A stretch of DNA of 64,000 bases from Paenibacillus amylolyticus (GCF_029689945.1 NZ_CP121451.1:6448001-6512000), one strand, 5' to 3'; shown: positions 1-11,146, counted from the stretch's first letter. Program-made: numbers and translations. Notes: generated by a model from the letters alone, not told the origin.

Positions 1-494
1 GTCTGCAAGCCAATGGCTGACTGGGTACTGCCGAAACTGGATGCCGAATAATACATCCGATAGGTGTCGCCAGCCTGAATCACATCCGGTGCCCACAGAT
101 TGACTGCACCTGTCCAGTCCAGTGCTTCTTGCGGAATGCCCGGCAGAGCCTGACCTACCCATGTCCAGTGGATCAGATCATCCGAATTGCGTACCATAAC
201 GCCGGGTTTCGCTTCTCCTGCTACACGCACGTCTGTGGAATAGACGTAGTATCCCTGATCTGTTTTGATAATCGCTGGATCATGCGCATTGTTCACTGTC
301 CAACGAGACTCATCATCCAGTATGGAGGTATCATACAGCTGGCTATCTTGAGGAGCTTCAGGAAAGACCGGACGGGACACCGTCTCTCCTGCTCCAGTAC
401 ATCCCGTAGCCCCGGTAATCAACAACAGCAACATGGAAGCCACAACCCCTCTCTTCGAAATTGTCCACCCTCGGAAGTTCTTCCGCTGATTCAT
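1..494 (-). CDS. GH43 arabinan endo-1,5-alpha-L-arabinosidase, lipoprotein (C-terminus outside window)
   Basis: This is a partial gene that runs off the left edge of the window. The visible 164 residues begin MNQRKNF, followed by a hydrophobic segment and a lipobox (TGATGC), so the product is probably a surface lipoprotein. The GH43 start is clear: NNAHDPAII carries the first catalytic Asp, and WAPDV and YYSASSFGS match the arabinanase blades. It should cleave internal alpha-1,5 links of arabinan. The ATG at 494 overlaps the stop of the upstream permease gene (ATGA), which implies translational coupling and places it as the last visible gene of the importer operon. Confidence 0.85.
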   Translation of the reverse strand, partial: MNQRKNFRGWTISKRGVVASMLLLLITGATGCTGAGETVSRPVFPEAPQDSQLYDTSILDDESRWTVNNAHDPAIIKTDQGYYVYSTDVRVAGEAKPGVMVRNSDDLIHWTWVGQALPGIPQEALDWTGAVNLWAPDVIQAGDTYRMYYSASSFGSTQSAIGLQ

Positions 495-1333
495 CCCTTC
501 ACTCCCGAGATGGCAACCGATTCAATAATCTGTTTCTGGAAGATCAGGAAGATGATCAATACCGGTAACAGAGCTACGATGGACGCCGCCATTATCAGCG
601 GGTAATCGGTTTGAATCGCATATGTGGCATTGAAATTCGCTATAACGAGCTGTAGCGTCTGTTTCTCCGGTGAATTCAGATAGATAATCGGTGCCAGATA
701 ATCGTTCCAGATGCCCATGAACCAGAGAATCAACTGCGCAGCTACCGCCGGTTTGATAAGCGGGAACGTAATGCTGGAGTATAGCCGGAAATAGGAGCTT
801 CCATCGATTTTGGCCGCCTCAATAATCGCATCAGGCACACTAAGCAGGTATTGGCGCAGGAAGAATATCATGATGACATTACCGAACAGGCCTGGAACGA
901 TCAGTGGAAGCAGCGTATCCACCCAGCCCAGCTTCGCAAACATGATGAATTGCGGGATCATGACTGTCGGGTAAGGAATCATCATGGATGCCAGCAACGC
1001 GAGGAACAGTTTATTTTTGTGCGGGAATCTTAATTTGGCAAAAGCAAAGGCGGCGATACTGGACGTAAACGTACCCACCACCGTTACACTCACGGCAACG
1101 ATGAGGCTGTTTTTGATCCCGCTGAGCAGCGGTCCTGCTTCCCAGATCTCTTTATACTTTCCAAATTGGAACACTTCAGGTATCCAGACAGGCGGAAGCG
1201 CGAACACATCCTGCTTCTCCTTCAATGACGTGGACAACATCCAGATCAGTGGGGCAATCATCGCAATCGCACCAATCGCAAGCACGATAAAGATGATCGA
1301 GTTTGTTAATTTCCTCTTTTGACTGTAAGACAT
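491..1333 (-). CDS. sugar ABC transporter permease, MalG/AraQ type
   Basis: This 280-residue inner-membrane protein has six predicted membrane segments. The EAA loop near residues 185-205 (IIEAAKIDGSSYFRLY) is the contact site for the ABC ATPase. It is the second permease of a carbohydrate importer, encoded after the binding protein and first permease. The ATG at 1333 was chosen because AAAGGAG lies about ten bases upstream; an upstream ATG in frame has no ribosome site. No ATPase gene is seen, as is usual for Bacillota importers that share MsmX. Flanking arabinanases suggest that arabino-oligosaccharides are the substrate. Confidence 0.9.
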   Translation of the reverse strand: MSYSQKRKLTNSIIFIVLAIGAIAMIAPLIWMLSTSLKEKQDVFALPPVWIPEVFQFGKYKEIWEAGPLLSGIKNSLIVAVSVTVVGTFTSSIAAFAFAKLRFPHKNKLFLALLASMMIPYPTVMIPQFIMFAKLGWVDTLLPLIVPGLFGNVIMIFFLRQYLLSVPDAIIEAAKIDGSSYFRLYSSITFPLIKPAVAAQLILWFMGIWNDYLAPIIYLNSPEKQTLQLVIANFNATYAIQTDYPLIMAASIVALLPVLIIFLIFQKQIIESVAISGVKG

Positions 1334-1359
1334 CTCCGGTTCACTCCTTTCCTTGACAA

Positions 1360-2249
1360 TCAATCCCCATCATAGGCTGATTTTTCGTTCATTTTGAATT
1401 GCACCAGGGTAATGACAAAAATGAAAATACCCAGAATCATGGCCATCGCTGAGGCATAACCCATCTGCAAGTTACTGAAGGCTTTCTGCCAGATGTAGAA
1501 GACGATCGATGCCGAAGAATATTCAGGACCCCGGTAGGTGTCATAATGTTCATCTCGGTGAATATCTGGGAACCGCCAATGATATTCGTTACGATGAGGA
1601 AAAAGGTAACCGGCTTCACCATAGGCCATGTGATATTGCGGAAGATCTGAAACCCGTTTGCTCCATCCAGCTCAGCCGCTTCGTAGTATGTACGTGATAC
1701 ACTTTGCAGCGCTGCCAGATACAATAACATGGTGTATCCCAGGCCTTTCCACACCGTCATGATGATCAGAGCGGGTTTGACCGTGTCTTTGTTCGCGAGC
1801 CAGTTGGGACCCTTAATCCCAAACAGATCAAGGAATTGGTTGACCAGACCGTAATCTCCGTTGTACGCCCAGTTCCACATAATGGACACCGCAGCGAGGG
1901 AAGAAATGACCGGAATGTAATAGATCACTCGGAATGTCGTGGTGCCGGGAATTTTACGATTCAGACCCATGGCCAGCAACAATGCAAGCAACAAACCAAT
2001 CGGGATCCCGAGCATCAGGAAAAATGTATTAAACATCGCTTTATAAAACAGGTCATCCGTGAGCAGATCCTTGAAGTTGGCCAAACCGATAAAGTTCATT
2101 TGTCCCAGCCCGTCCCAATCCGTAAAAGAACCATAAAGGGAATAGAGGAACGGGAACATGACAAAGATCAGCAACCCAAGGATCGGAGGTAAAATAAACA
2201 GATATCCGTACAGCATCTCTTTGCGATACAAACTCGATTTCGTAGTCAC
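1360..2249 (-). pseudogene. sugar ABC transporter permease, MalF/AraP type, frameshifted as read
   Basis: This is the first permease of the importer. The N-terminal part (YGYLFILPPILGLLIFVMFP) and the EAA loop (YYEAAELDGANGFQIF) are typical. Near 1529-1532 the frame shifts inside a GGGG run, after MNIMTPTG. The remaining C-terminus (GPEYSSASIVFYIWQKAF to the stop) continues in another frame. Adding one G restores a normal protein of about 296 residues. The GTG at 2249 is preferred because AGGGGTG lies six bases upstream. An ATG at 2280 is in frame but has no ribosome site. A sequencing error is the likeliest cause of the break. Confidence 0.85.
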
Positions 2250-2275
2250 GGTGTTCACCCCTGTTTCTAGTATCA

Positions 2276-2325
2276 GCATGTGGCATTCTTCGATTGAATG
2301 TTGCCCATCAACGAATGCCACATGC
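2276..2325 (-). other. hairpin between binding-protein and permease genes
   Basis: A perfect 13-bp inverted repeat (GCATGTGGCATTC, 2276-2288, and its complement, 2313-2325) lies in the gap after the binding-protein gene. There is no T-run, so it is more likely an mRNA-stabilising or processing hairpin that keeps binding-protein mRNA in excess over permease mRNA than a terminator. That role is known for other sugar ABC operons and is inferred here. Confidence 0.5.
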
Positions 2326-2406
2326 CCGTATGGAATCCCACAATTTCCAACACGAATGATGCCAGCAGCATGATTGCACTCTGCCGGCATCCCTCTTTCC
2401 TATCTA

Positions 2407-3750
2407 CTATTTCTGTGATTTCTTTTCCTGTTCAACCGCTTTGTCGAGCAGCTTTTGCATTTTCGGCTGTTGCTGCTTCACATAGTCCGCGGCTGTAATT
2501 TTGCCGTCCAATACCGGCTGGATGTCCGTGAAGAACAGGTCATACCACTCCGCGTTGTATGTGTAGTTGCCTGGCAGAGCCCGGCCGTAATCCTCAACGA
2601 TATCAATGAATTCCTGTTTATTGGCTGGTTTTGTGGATGTATCTTTGGCCCACTCGTCTGCCATATCAAGCAAGTTTGGAATCTGTACCTTGGCATCCAC
2701 CAGTTGCTGCATGCCTTCCTTTGAAGCCGTAAGGTAGTTCACCAATGCGGCAGCTTCTTCCGGATGTTTCGTTTTTGCCGATACTCCGATGCCCAGAGAT
2801 CCGATCCACGTTGCCGATTTGCCAGTCGATCCCGCAGGGAAAGGCAGCAAATCATAATCGAAAGGCAGTTTCTCAAATGTACTCATATCCCATGGCCCTA
2901 CAGGGAAGAACGCCATTTCACCTTTCATCCAGCGTTGGTACGTATCCAATGTTTGAGCTTCCTCAATGGAAGGTGTGATTTTGTATTTGTTTTGCATATC
3001 CGCGAAGAATTGCAGTGCTTCCGCGAATTTCGGATCATCAATCGTTACCTTAGTTTTGGTCTCATCCAGCCAGTCCCCACCGTTACTCCATACAAAGGCT
3101 TGCAGTGCCCATTGCACGTTGAATCCGGTACCGTACACATCTGGTTTTCCGTCCCCATTGGTATCTTTGGTCGCTTGCTGGTTTACTTTAATGAACTCTT
3201 CCCATGTATATGGTTTATCCTTGTCAGGGAATGGAATGCCCTCTTTTTCAAACAAAGTCTTGTTGTAGCCCAGTGCAAATGGACCCAGATCCTTCGGCAT
3301 ACCGTAGATGTCACCTTGTCCGGCCATTTGGCCATCATAACGGTACAAGTCCACGCCGTATTTCCAGATATTATCAAGATCAACGTCCGGGTTATTTTCA
3401 ACATACGGTGTAAGATTCATCAGTACATTACTGTTCACATACGCCTTCACATCGCCCGGATTGATGTAGAATACATCAGGCAAGCTGTTGCCTGTAATTG
3501 CCGCTCTCAGCTTGGTTGCATATTAATCCGCAGCCGTTACAATGATTTTGACTTTCACACCCGGATGATCTTCTTCGAACTTCTTGACCACCGCCTGATA
3601 TGCTTTCTGCTCGTCCGTACCTCCGCGGAACATGAACGTTAACTCCTTGTCCCCACTTGAACCGCTGCTTCCTCCTCCGCAACCCGCAAGTACCAGTGCA
3701 CTCACCAGCATAAGAAGCATGAATGTGACCCAATTCTTTTTCTTTACCAT
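2407..3750 (-). pseudogene. extracellular sugar-binding lipoprotein (family 1), interrupted by an in-frame stop
   Basis: This is the solute-binding lipoprotein of the arabinan-oligosaccharide importer. The signal peptide ends in lipobox VLAGC at about residue 23. It is followed by a family 1 binding fold ([15 protein letters not shown], then [13 protein letters not shown] and [22 protein letters not shown] segments). The ATG at 3750 has AGGAGGGG nine bases upstream. An in-frame TAA at 3523-3525, about residue 76, cuts it. Unlike other breaks in this window it is a base substitution (for example CAA to TAA), not an indel, and the reading frame stays open on both sides. It could be an error or a true nonsense mutation that disables uptake. 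Confidence 0.85.
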
Positions 3751-3816
3751 CTGAACCCCTCCTGATCTGGACTTGTAACCGTATTCAATTGGATGAAATA
3801 AGATTTCTGTTGTTAA

Positions 3817-3845
3817 ATCTATCAAATCCAGATCAATTTAGTCAA
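3817..3845 (-). promoter_or_regulatory. sigma-A-like promoter of the importer operon
   Basis: On the minus strand, TTGACT (3840-3845) and ATAGAT (3817-3822) are 17 bases apart, 67 bases upstream of the binding-protein start. This suggests that the importer operon has its own promoter, separate from the arabinanase upstream. Confidence 0.5.
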
Positions 3846-3882
3846 TACTTTTATAAAACATTTTATATTTATCTAAAATAAA

Positions 3883-4860
3883 TTAATACATGGGCCAGCC
3901 ATTCGCATCCCATATCAAGTCATTAATCAGCAATTTCGGATTGCCATTATCCTCTGCATCATAAGCGTGTCGTGCTATGACATTGCCGTTGTACACGTCC
4001 TGACCACCTGGACCTTTCCATTTCACATTGCCTGTATCCAGTATTGTTCCGCCACCATTCAGCATATTGACTCCGTTTTTGTCCACATAAGGGCCTGTTA
4101 TGCTGGTCGAACGTCCATAGACCATTTTGTAGGTACTGTTCACCCCTTGGCAGCAAGAATCGATGGAAGCAAACAGGTAATAATAGCCGCCACGATATAC
4201 AACACTTGGTCCTTCAATAGCCCCTCCGTTATTCGGACGCGCCGCAATGGAAGTTATGCTTCCCGTTGGTTTCATCGTATTTTTGTCCAGCTTGACAATC
4301 TTCAGACCGCTCCAGAAAGAACCGAAGGCCAGCCAGGGATTGCCTGAAGCATCGATGACCAGATTCGGATCAATGGCATTATAATTATTGGCGGTCGTGG
4401 TCTGAAGCACCAACCCTTCATCCTTCCACTGCCCTGCTCCAATGCTGTTGGCAGACGCAAGACCAATCGCAGACCGATTGGAGCCAAAGGTGGATATTGA
4501 ATAATAGAGCCATACTTTTCCGTTATACTGCTCCACGTCCGGTGCCCATACATCCAATCCACTCTGCCCCGGAACGGCAGATGCCCACCAGGATGGCTTA
4601 TTTAAGAAGATTTGCGGAACCCGATACCAGGACGATCCATTGTCCGATTTCAACACTTGAACGCCCGGGCCGGTTGAGAAGGTGTACCAGGAATTGCCCT
4701 CTTTGATAATTGACGGATCATGAACAGCGGTATCTCCAGTTAGATTCCAGAATGCCGCCAGAGCTTTGGACTGACCTGCCAGAAGTAATACCATCACTAA
4801 TAATGCCGGTAAAGCCATTCGTTTCCACTTCAACCTCTTCACATTGCTTACCTTGTCCAA
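3883..4860 (-). CDS. abnA: secreted GH43 arabinan endo-1,5-alpha-L-arabinosidase
   Basis: This is a secreted endo-arabinanase of about 325 residues. The signal peptide ends near QSKALAAF. The single five-bladed GH43 domain carries the three acidic residues in TAVHDPSII, NAIDPNLVI and AIEGPSVVY. WAPDVEQYNGKVWLYYS is typical of the family. It cuts arabinan outside the cell; the importer downstream would take up the products. A TTG start at 4860 is preferred (GGTGGAG six bases upstream); a GTG at 4872 is also in frame. The gene ends 132 bases before the binding-protein gene. Confidence 0.9.
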   Translation of the reverse strand: MDKVSNVKRLKWKRMALPALLVMVLLLAGQSKALAAFWNLTGDTAVHDPSIIKEGNSWYTFSTGPGVQVLKSDNGSSWYRVPQIFLNKPSWWASAVPGQSGLDVWAPDVEQYNGKVWLYYSISTFGSNRSAIGLASANSIGAGQWKDEGLVLQTTTANNYNAIDPNLVIDASGNPWLAFGSFWSGLKIVKLDKNTMKPTGSITSIAARPNNGGAIEGPSVVYRGGYYYLFASIDSCCQGVNSTYKMVYGRSTSITGPYVDKNGVNMLNGGGTILDTGNVKWKGPGGQDVYNGNVIARHAYDAEDNGNPKLLINDLIWDANGWPMY

Positions 4861-4937
4861 ACCGAACTCCACCTTTCCTGATCAAATGGTTAATTAGGTT
4901 CATGAAGTAATGAATCAATTTAGGTATAATAGGATTA

Positions 4938-4951
4938 TAAAAGCGGTTACA
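4938..4951. promoter_or_regulatory. candidate cre (CcpA) site in the arabinanase/ArsR divergent region
   Basis: On the minus strand TGTAACCGCTTTTA matches the Bacillota cre consensus TGWNANCGNTNWCA at all but one position. It lies 78 bases upstream of the arabinanase start, in the 333-base gap 4861-5193 shared with the divergent ArsR gene. The same gap has a near-palindrome GCGCTATATACAGCGC (5047-5062), a possible operator for the ArsR protein. Catabolite repression of arabinan use is expected in this group. Confidence 0.5.
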
Positions 4952-5193
4952 TTACATTTCAATGGTATATTTCAAATATATGTGAACCGATTAACACTTA
5001 TTTTAACCGGAATCATGAACAGAAAACAGATTATACGTTCATATTTGCGCTATATACAGCGCTTTTGGCTTCTCATTCTCCGCCCTTCCCTTCCATGAGG
5101 GAATGATTTATAATTATCTGAAATAAAACATATAAATGTGCAAATGTCTGATTCGAAGAGACTTTGTTCAGAACGGGGAAAGGAAATCCACCT

Positions 5194-6111
5194 ATGATTT
5201 ATATTAAAGATCTGATGTCGGGTGTGAATATCTTCAAAGCGCTCAGTTCGGAGATCCGGATTCAGATCATTGAGCTGCTCGCCAAGAACCAAAGCCTTAA
5301 TCTCAATGATCTTGCAACCAAACTTGGACTCAGCAATGGTGCCATCACGATGCATATCAAGAAGCTCGAAGAGAGCGGTTTGATCGAGATCAATACCGCC
5401 GTTGGCAAACATGGAATACAGAAGATATGTTATCTCAATGAGGAAAAATTGATGGTTGATCTGCGTTCACAGGAGATTAACAATCGGTACGAGGTGGAGA
5501 TTCAGGTCGGTCATTACAGTGATTATCAGGCTGTACCTACATGTGGTCTCGCTACCCGGGACAGCATTGTTGGAGAGTTCGATGATCCGCGTTACTTTGC
5601 GGATCCACTGCGAATTGATGCGGAGATGATCTGGCTGGCTGAAGGTTATCTGGAGTATCGGATTCCGAACTATCTCAAGCCCAATCAGTCGTTTAGCGAA
5701 ATTCAGTTGTCGATGGAACTGGGATCGGAGGCACCTGGCTTTTGCGACAATTACCCTTCCGACATTTACTTCTATGTCAACGGTATTGAGATTGGCTGCT
5801 GGACGAGTCCAGGGGATTTCGGTAATACACGCGGTACCTTCAACCCGGAATGGTGGCCTCCCCACTTGAATCAGTATGGCATGCTGAAGCTGATCCGGAT
5901 TACGCAAGAGGGCAGCTATATCGATGGATGCCGTATCTCCGATGTAACATTGGACCAGATTGGGCTGGATTACAAAAGCGATATTCACTTCCGCATTGCG
6001 GTTACGGACGGACCTTTGAACAAACGGGGTTTAACGATCTTTGGCAAAAACTTCGGCAACTATGGACAGAATCTGCTCGCTCGGGTTCTCTATAACGTAG
6101 AGGAAGAGTAG
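5194..6111 (+). CDS. ArsR-type winged-helix regulator with large C-terminal ligand-binding-like domain
   Basis: This 305-residue protein begins with an ArsR/SmtB-type winged helix (about residues 8-80: IFKALSSEIRIQIIELL, then LGLSNGAITMHIKKLEESGL). No CxC metal site is seen. The remaining 220 residues form a conserved beta-rich domain with VPTCGLAT, DDPRYFADP, IPNY, NYPSDIYFYVNG, WTSPGDFG and NQYGMLK. It resembles a carbohydrate-binding jelly roll more than a known metal sensor. A paralogue lies at 33826-34734 beside a GH51 arabinofuranosidase, so both probably sense arabinose-derived sugars. The ATG at 5194 has AAAGGA ten bases upstream. It is divergent from abnA, whose promoter it may control. 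Confidence 0.8.
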   Translation: MIYIKDLMSGVNIFKALSSEIRIQIIELLAKNQSLNLNDLATKLGLSNGAITMHIKKLEESGLIEINTAVGKHGIQKICYLNEEKLMVDLRSQEINNRYEVEIQVGHYSDYQAVPTCGLATRDSIVGEFDDPRYFADPLRIDAEMIWLAEGYLEYRIPNYLKPNQSFSEIQLSMELGSEAPGFCDNYPSDIYFYVNGIEIGCWTSPGDFGNTRGTFNPEWWPPHLNQYGMLKLIRITQEGSYIDGCRISDVTLDQIGLDYKSDIHFRIAVTDGPLNKRGLTIFGKNFGNYGQNLLARVLYNVEEE

Positions 6112-6204
6112 CGCCTGCACTGGCTAATCGCAAGAGATAAAGCTTAACAGAACTGCTGAAATACTAAGATACCTGTTCTTCTGCACAACAATATGGTGTC
6201 TTCT

Positions 6205-6232
6205 AAAGAGTGCGATCCAACACTCTTTTTAT
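6205..6232 (+). terminator. terminator after the ArsR gene
   Basis: AAAGAGTG (6205-6212) pairs with CACTCTTT (6221-6228) and runs into a T-tract, about 95 bases after the ArsR stop. It is a good intrinsic terminator. Confidence 0.7.
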
Positions 6233-6321
6233 TGTTTCGTCCCGTTGCCATTTCTTGTTCACCATGTCGTGATATACTAATGGCCTGAATGACAAAATGG
6301 AATAACGGGCGGGGATATCTT

Positions 6322-7242
6322 TTGAAATTGGAACGATTAATCTCTATTATATACAAGCTGCTGAACCATGAAGTATTGTCTGCTTCCACCTTGGCGGAAG
6401 AGTTTCAGGTGTCCCCGAGAACGATCTATCGGGACATTGATGTGATCTGTGCCGCAGGCTTCCCGGTCGTCTCCCATCAGGGACTCAAAGGCGGCTACGG
6501 CATGATGGACGGATACAAGATGGACAAAAGCTTGCTTGGTTCTTATGATGTGGATTCCCTGATCACGGTCCTGAGCAGTCTCTCCACGGTCTTCGAGGAT
6601 ACACGTGCCCAAGGCACGATTGAACGTCTGCAAACCATTGGACCGGAGCATCAGAACTCAAGTCTGTCTGTGGATCTGGAGACTCGCCGAACAGAGCCTG
6701 ATGCTCTTCCTCATCTGCGTACAGGGATTACGAAGCATCAGGTTGTGCGGTTTGACTACATTAATACTAAAAATGAACACACCCCTCGTCATCTGGAACC
6801 GGTAAGGCTGCATTTTAAATATCGAAATTGGTATGTGTATGGATTTTGTCAGACAAGGCAGGATTATCGGGAGTTCCGCCTGTCCCGGATGATGAACGTG
6901 CACCTGACATCGGAACACTTTCAACCACATCTTGAACTTCCACAGACGGAGGTTGTGTCCGATCCATTATGGCAGGATCAGGTTAGTGATGTCGTATTTC
7001 GGGTGAAACCGGAATCCCTCGCGGAAGCCATGGATCATTTTCAACAGGCAGATAAGCAGTTCCATGAGGATGGAAGCATGACAATGCGTATTAAGGTTCA
7101 TCAACCGTTACAGGCCAGATGGCTTTGGTCGTTTCTGCTTAGTTTGGGAAGTGGCGCTGAGGTGCTTGAACCGATTGAATTACGAAGCATTCTGAAAGAA
7201 CAACTTCAAAACGCACTTAAGTTCTATGAAGAAGAAGTATGA
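6322..7242 (+). CDS. HTH/WYL-domain transcriptional regulator (YafY family)
   Basis: This regulator of about 306 residues has an N-terminal HTH_11 winged helix (LERLISIIYKLL, then VSPRTIYRDIDVICAAG) and a central-to-C-terminal WYL-type domain (VRFDYINTKNEHTPRHLEP, WYVYGFCQTRQDYREFRLSRM). Such proteins sense a small ligand through the WYL pocket and usually control nearby genes. The likely start is TTG at 6322, behind GCGGGG; ATG 6289 is in frame but lacks a ribosome site. The DinB gene follows in the same direction after a terminator. Confidence 0.85.
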   Translation: MKLERLISIIYKLLNHEVLSASTLAEEFQVSPRTIYRDIDVICAAGFPVVSHQGLKGGYGMMDGYKMDKSLLGSYDVDSLITVLSSLSTVFEDTRAQGTIERLQTIGPEHQNSSLSVDLETRRTEPDALPHLRTGITKHQVVRFDYINTKNEHTPRHLEPVRLHFKYRNWYVYGFCQTRQDYREFRLSRMMNVHLTSEHFQPHLELPQTEVVSDPLWQDQVSDVVFRVKPESLAEAMDHFQQADKQFHEDGSMTMRIKVHQPLQARWLWSFLLSLGSGAEVLEPIELRSILKEQLQNALKFYEEEV

Positions 7243-7268
7243 CACGCTGTTGTCATACTTCTTTTTAT
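7231..7268 (+). terminator. terminator overlapping the WYL regulator stop codon
   Basis: A perfect 14-bp stem (7231-7244 with 7251-7264, loop CGCTGT) ends in a T-run. The left arm contains the last codons and the TGA of the regulator gene, so coding and termination signals share bases. Confidence 0.85.
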
Positions 7269-7324
7269 ATAATCGTCCAAGTAAGTAACCCAATCCACCG
7301 CTACATTAAAGGAGACGATTATCA

Positions 7325-7834
7325 ATGAATCATCCGGAACAAATGTATAAATACCACGCATGGGCCACTCAAACGATCCTGGGCAGAATCAAGGAACTGC
7401 CCTCTTCTGTACTGAGTCAGGAAGTGAACAGTTCATTTCCAACCATCGCTCACGCACTCAGCCATATCTATGCAGTAGATAAAATGTGGTACCTGGTATT
7501 GACTGGTACGGGTATGCCCGAGGCACTGCAAGCATGCATACCTCTCAATAGTGAAATTCACGGTTCTGTGGATGAATATATCCAACATTTTACCGACCTG
7601 TCGGTACAATACAGCGAATGGCCCCAAGGCCAGACTGATCTGGACAAAACCGTTCTGCTCGATAACCCATTTGCCGGAGTTCGCGAAACCAGCTTATCCG
7701 AAATGGTATTCCATCTGGTCAATCACGGGACCTACCACCGAGGCAATGTATCTACCATGCTGCGTCAATTGGGGCATGCCTCCATCATGAACGATTATTC
7801 TCTCTTCTGGTATCAAGCACCGGCTCAAGTTTAG
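7325..7834 (+). CDS. DinB/YfiT-family putative metal-dependent enzyme
   Basis: This 169-residue four-helix-bundle protein of the DinB family starts MYKYHAWATQTILGRI. It carries the three spaced histidines expected for a metal site, in ALSHIYAVD and LVNHGTYHRGN. Relatives are either DNA-damage-inducible proteins of unknown function or thiol-dependent transferases (bacillithiol transferase, mycothiol isomerase), so the reaction cannot be set from sequence. The ATG has AAAGGAG nine bases upstream. It is probably co-transcribed with the YdeI-like gene, 11 bases on. Confidence 0.85.
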   Translation: MNHPEQMYKYHAWATQTILGRIKELPSSVLSQEVNSSFPTIAHALSHIYAVDKMWYLVLTGTGMPEALQACIPLNSEIHGSVDEYIQHFTDLSVQYSEWPQGQTDLDKTVLLDNPFAGVRETSLSEMVFHLVNHGTYHRGNVSTMLRQLGHASIMNDYSLFWYQAPAQV

Positions 7835-7845
7835 ACAACGATTCG

Positions 7846-8415
7846 ATGGAAAACGTACATTGTATCCCCGCGACATCGAGGGAAGAATTGAGAAGTTGGT
7901 TGCAGGAACAGGAAAAATTCGAAAAATATTGCTGGGTCATCATAAGCATGAAACCATTGCCGGATACTCTGCTGTATTTGGACGTAGTTGAGGAGGCGTT
8001 GTGCTTTGGCTGGATCGATGGGGTCAAAAAGAAACTATCCGAGACTCAATTGGCACAGAGATTGTCACCTCGAAGCAAACGCAGCTCATGGACTGAATTG
8101 AACAAGGAACGAGTACGTCGTCTTGAAAAGTTGGGCCTCATGCATGACGAGGGTAGACAGGTACTACCTGTTATGGACCCAAATGCTTTCATTATCGATG
8201 GTGTGATTGAACAAAGGCTGAAAGAAGACCCTCAGGTGTATACGAATTTCGAGGCCTTCCCTGTCCTGTATCGAAACGTTCGGATCGATACGATCCAAAG
8301 TGTTAAAGATCAGCCGGCACTATTCCAGAGCAGATTGGATAAATTCATAACCAACACGAAGGAAAATAAAATGTACGGTCAATGGCATGACAACGGACGG
8401 CTGTTGGACTATTAA
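7846..8415 (+). CDS. YdeI/OmpD-associated family protein
   Basis: This is a 189-residue soluble protein. It shows the family signature DVVEEALCFGWIDGVKKKL and the basic stretch RLSPRSKRSSWTELNKERV, with a helical C-terminal domain. The family has been linked to bacteriocin or peptide resistance in some bacteria, but no reaction is established. It starts 11 bases after the DinB stop with no clear ribosome site, which suggests translational coupling. Confidence 0.8.
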   Translation: MENVHCIPATSREELRSWLQEQEKFEKYCWVIISMKPLPDTLLYLDVVEEALCFGWIDGVKKKLSETQLAQRLSPRSKRSSWTELNKERVRRLEKLGLMHDEGRQVLPVMDPNAFIIDGVIEQRLKEDPQVYTNFEAFPVLYRNVRIDTIQSVKDQPALFQSRLDKFITNTKENKMYGQWHDNGRLLDY

Positions 8416-8431
8416 AAGGCAAGAAAATACG

Positions 8432-8469
8432 AAAGCAGGATCTCCTCGTAGGATGGTCCTGCTTTTTTT
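8432..8469 (+). terminator. terminator after the DinB-YdeI pair
   Basis: AAAGCAGGA (8432-8440) pairs with TCCTGCTTT (8458-8466) and continues into seven T residues. It closes the two-gene unit. Confidence 0.85.
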
Positions 8470-8545
8470 GGAACTATACGTTGGCGAATCCGGCCCAGAC
8501 TTTCTGTTCACCTCTCCCCGCTCACACATCATATTCATTCGGGTG

Positions 8546-9412
8546 TTAATGATTCTGCCTGTATGTTTTGGGAGACTTGCCAAAGGCTTTCTTAAACTGG
8601 CGTGTGAAATAATTACTGTCGTTAAATCCACATTCATACGAAATTTCAGTAATGGACATATTCCCTTGTTTCAGCAAATGACATGCCTTCTCCAGACGCA
8701 GCTTTTGCAGATAAGAGATTGGGGTCATCTGATAATAGGATCGAAAAATCCGATTCAGGTGCCTTATGGAGATGTTTGACTTTCCCGCAATATCCTCCAA
8801 CGACAACGGCTCCAGATAATGATCTTCAATAAATGAAATGGCATTGGCCAGATGCATCAGATGATTGCCCTCCATCCCTTTCTCCTGCGTATCATACTGC
8901 CTCGACAGGTATACAACCATCTCCGTCAGGCGTGAGATCAACATGGTCTGGTACCCTTGCTGTTTACTCTGATACTCCCCAATCATGAACGAGATCAGCG
9001 ATTCTACGTACTCCAGACTGGATATGGATAACGCGAGTTTACTTGGAAACGAGTGAATATTACGATAAAACGGTTCCAAAACAAACAGCGCCTGGAAGCC
9101 ATTCGATTTTCTCAGATCAGGCCCAGCCGAAGCAAGCATCTCCGGACTGAACATAATGTTACAGATCCTGAAATCATGCGGGTCTTTATAGGCGTGATGG
9201 GTATCGCCATTAATCACAAATGCGTTTCCTTTTTTAATAAAAAATTCCTCGGTGTTCACCACATGCGTTGCATGACCACTCAGAACAATGACAAGTTCCG
9301 TAAAGTCCACATGATTATGAAGCTCCATGTCCTCGGCATGTCCACCGTACTGAATAAAAAACGGAAATTGTTGATGATCTGAAGTAAACCATCTCAAATA
9401 TGCATGACTCAA
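8546..9412 (-). CDS. AraC-family regulator with N-terminal cupin
   Basis: This 289-residue regulator has an N-terminal cupin that probably binds a sugar (LHNHVDFTELVIVLSG, then HHAY). The C-terminal double helix-turn-helix is AraC-type (LEDIAGKSNISIRHLNRIF, SITEISYECGFNDSNYFTRQFKKAFGKSPKTYR). A TTG start at 9412 fits the strong GGAGGGG site seven bases upstream; an ATG at 9418 is too close to it. It is divergent from the GH43 gene at 9587 and is the obvious candidate for its regulator. Confidence 0.85.
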   Translation of the reverse strand: MSHAYLRWFTSDHQQFPFFIQYGGHAEDMELHNHVDFTELVIVLSGHATHVVNTEEFFIKKGNAFVINGDTHHAYKDPHDFRICNIMFSPEMLASAGPDLRKSNGFQALFVLEPFYRNIHSFPSKLALSISSLEYVESLISFMIGEYQSKQQGYQTMLISRLTEMVVYLSRQYDTQEKGMEGNHLMHLANAISFIEDHYLEPLSLEDIAGKSNISIRHLNRIFRSYYQMTPISYLQKLRLEKACHLLKQGNMSITEISYECGFNDSNYFTRQFKKAFGKSPKTYRQNH

Positions 9413-9577
9413 AAGCATTCCCCTCCGCAAACCATGTTGGGTTGAATGTCTATATCATGCTATTCGAGGACCGAAAAATCAAGGTTGGAAATGATTGAAG
9501 ACGATATAATTCCCCTTATGCATAGCAAGGATACCTCTCATATGTTCGGTTCCAAATTAAACTCTCACAATGAATAG

Positions 9578-11099
<1,522 letters not shown>

Positions 11100-11146
11100 A
11101 TCCATAGTTTCAACTCCTGCAATTTAATATGTACCAGACAATAATT

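Noticed and set aside
2764..3642. Open frame of about 290 codons on the plus strand, antisense to the binding-protein gene
   Set aside because: It mirrors a well-conserved gene on the other strand, has no ribosome site and no recognisable domain.
1360..3750. Decay of the arabinan importer operon
   Set aside because: Breaks of the same homopolymer type hit genes all over the window, so error is more likely than selective decay. The TAA at 3523 remains open.
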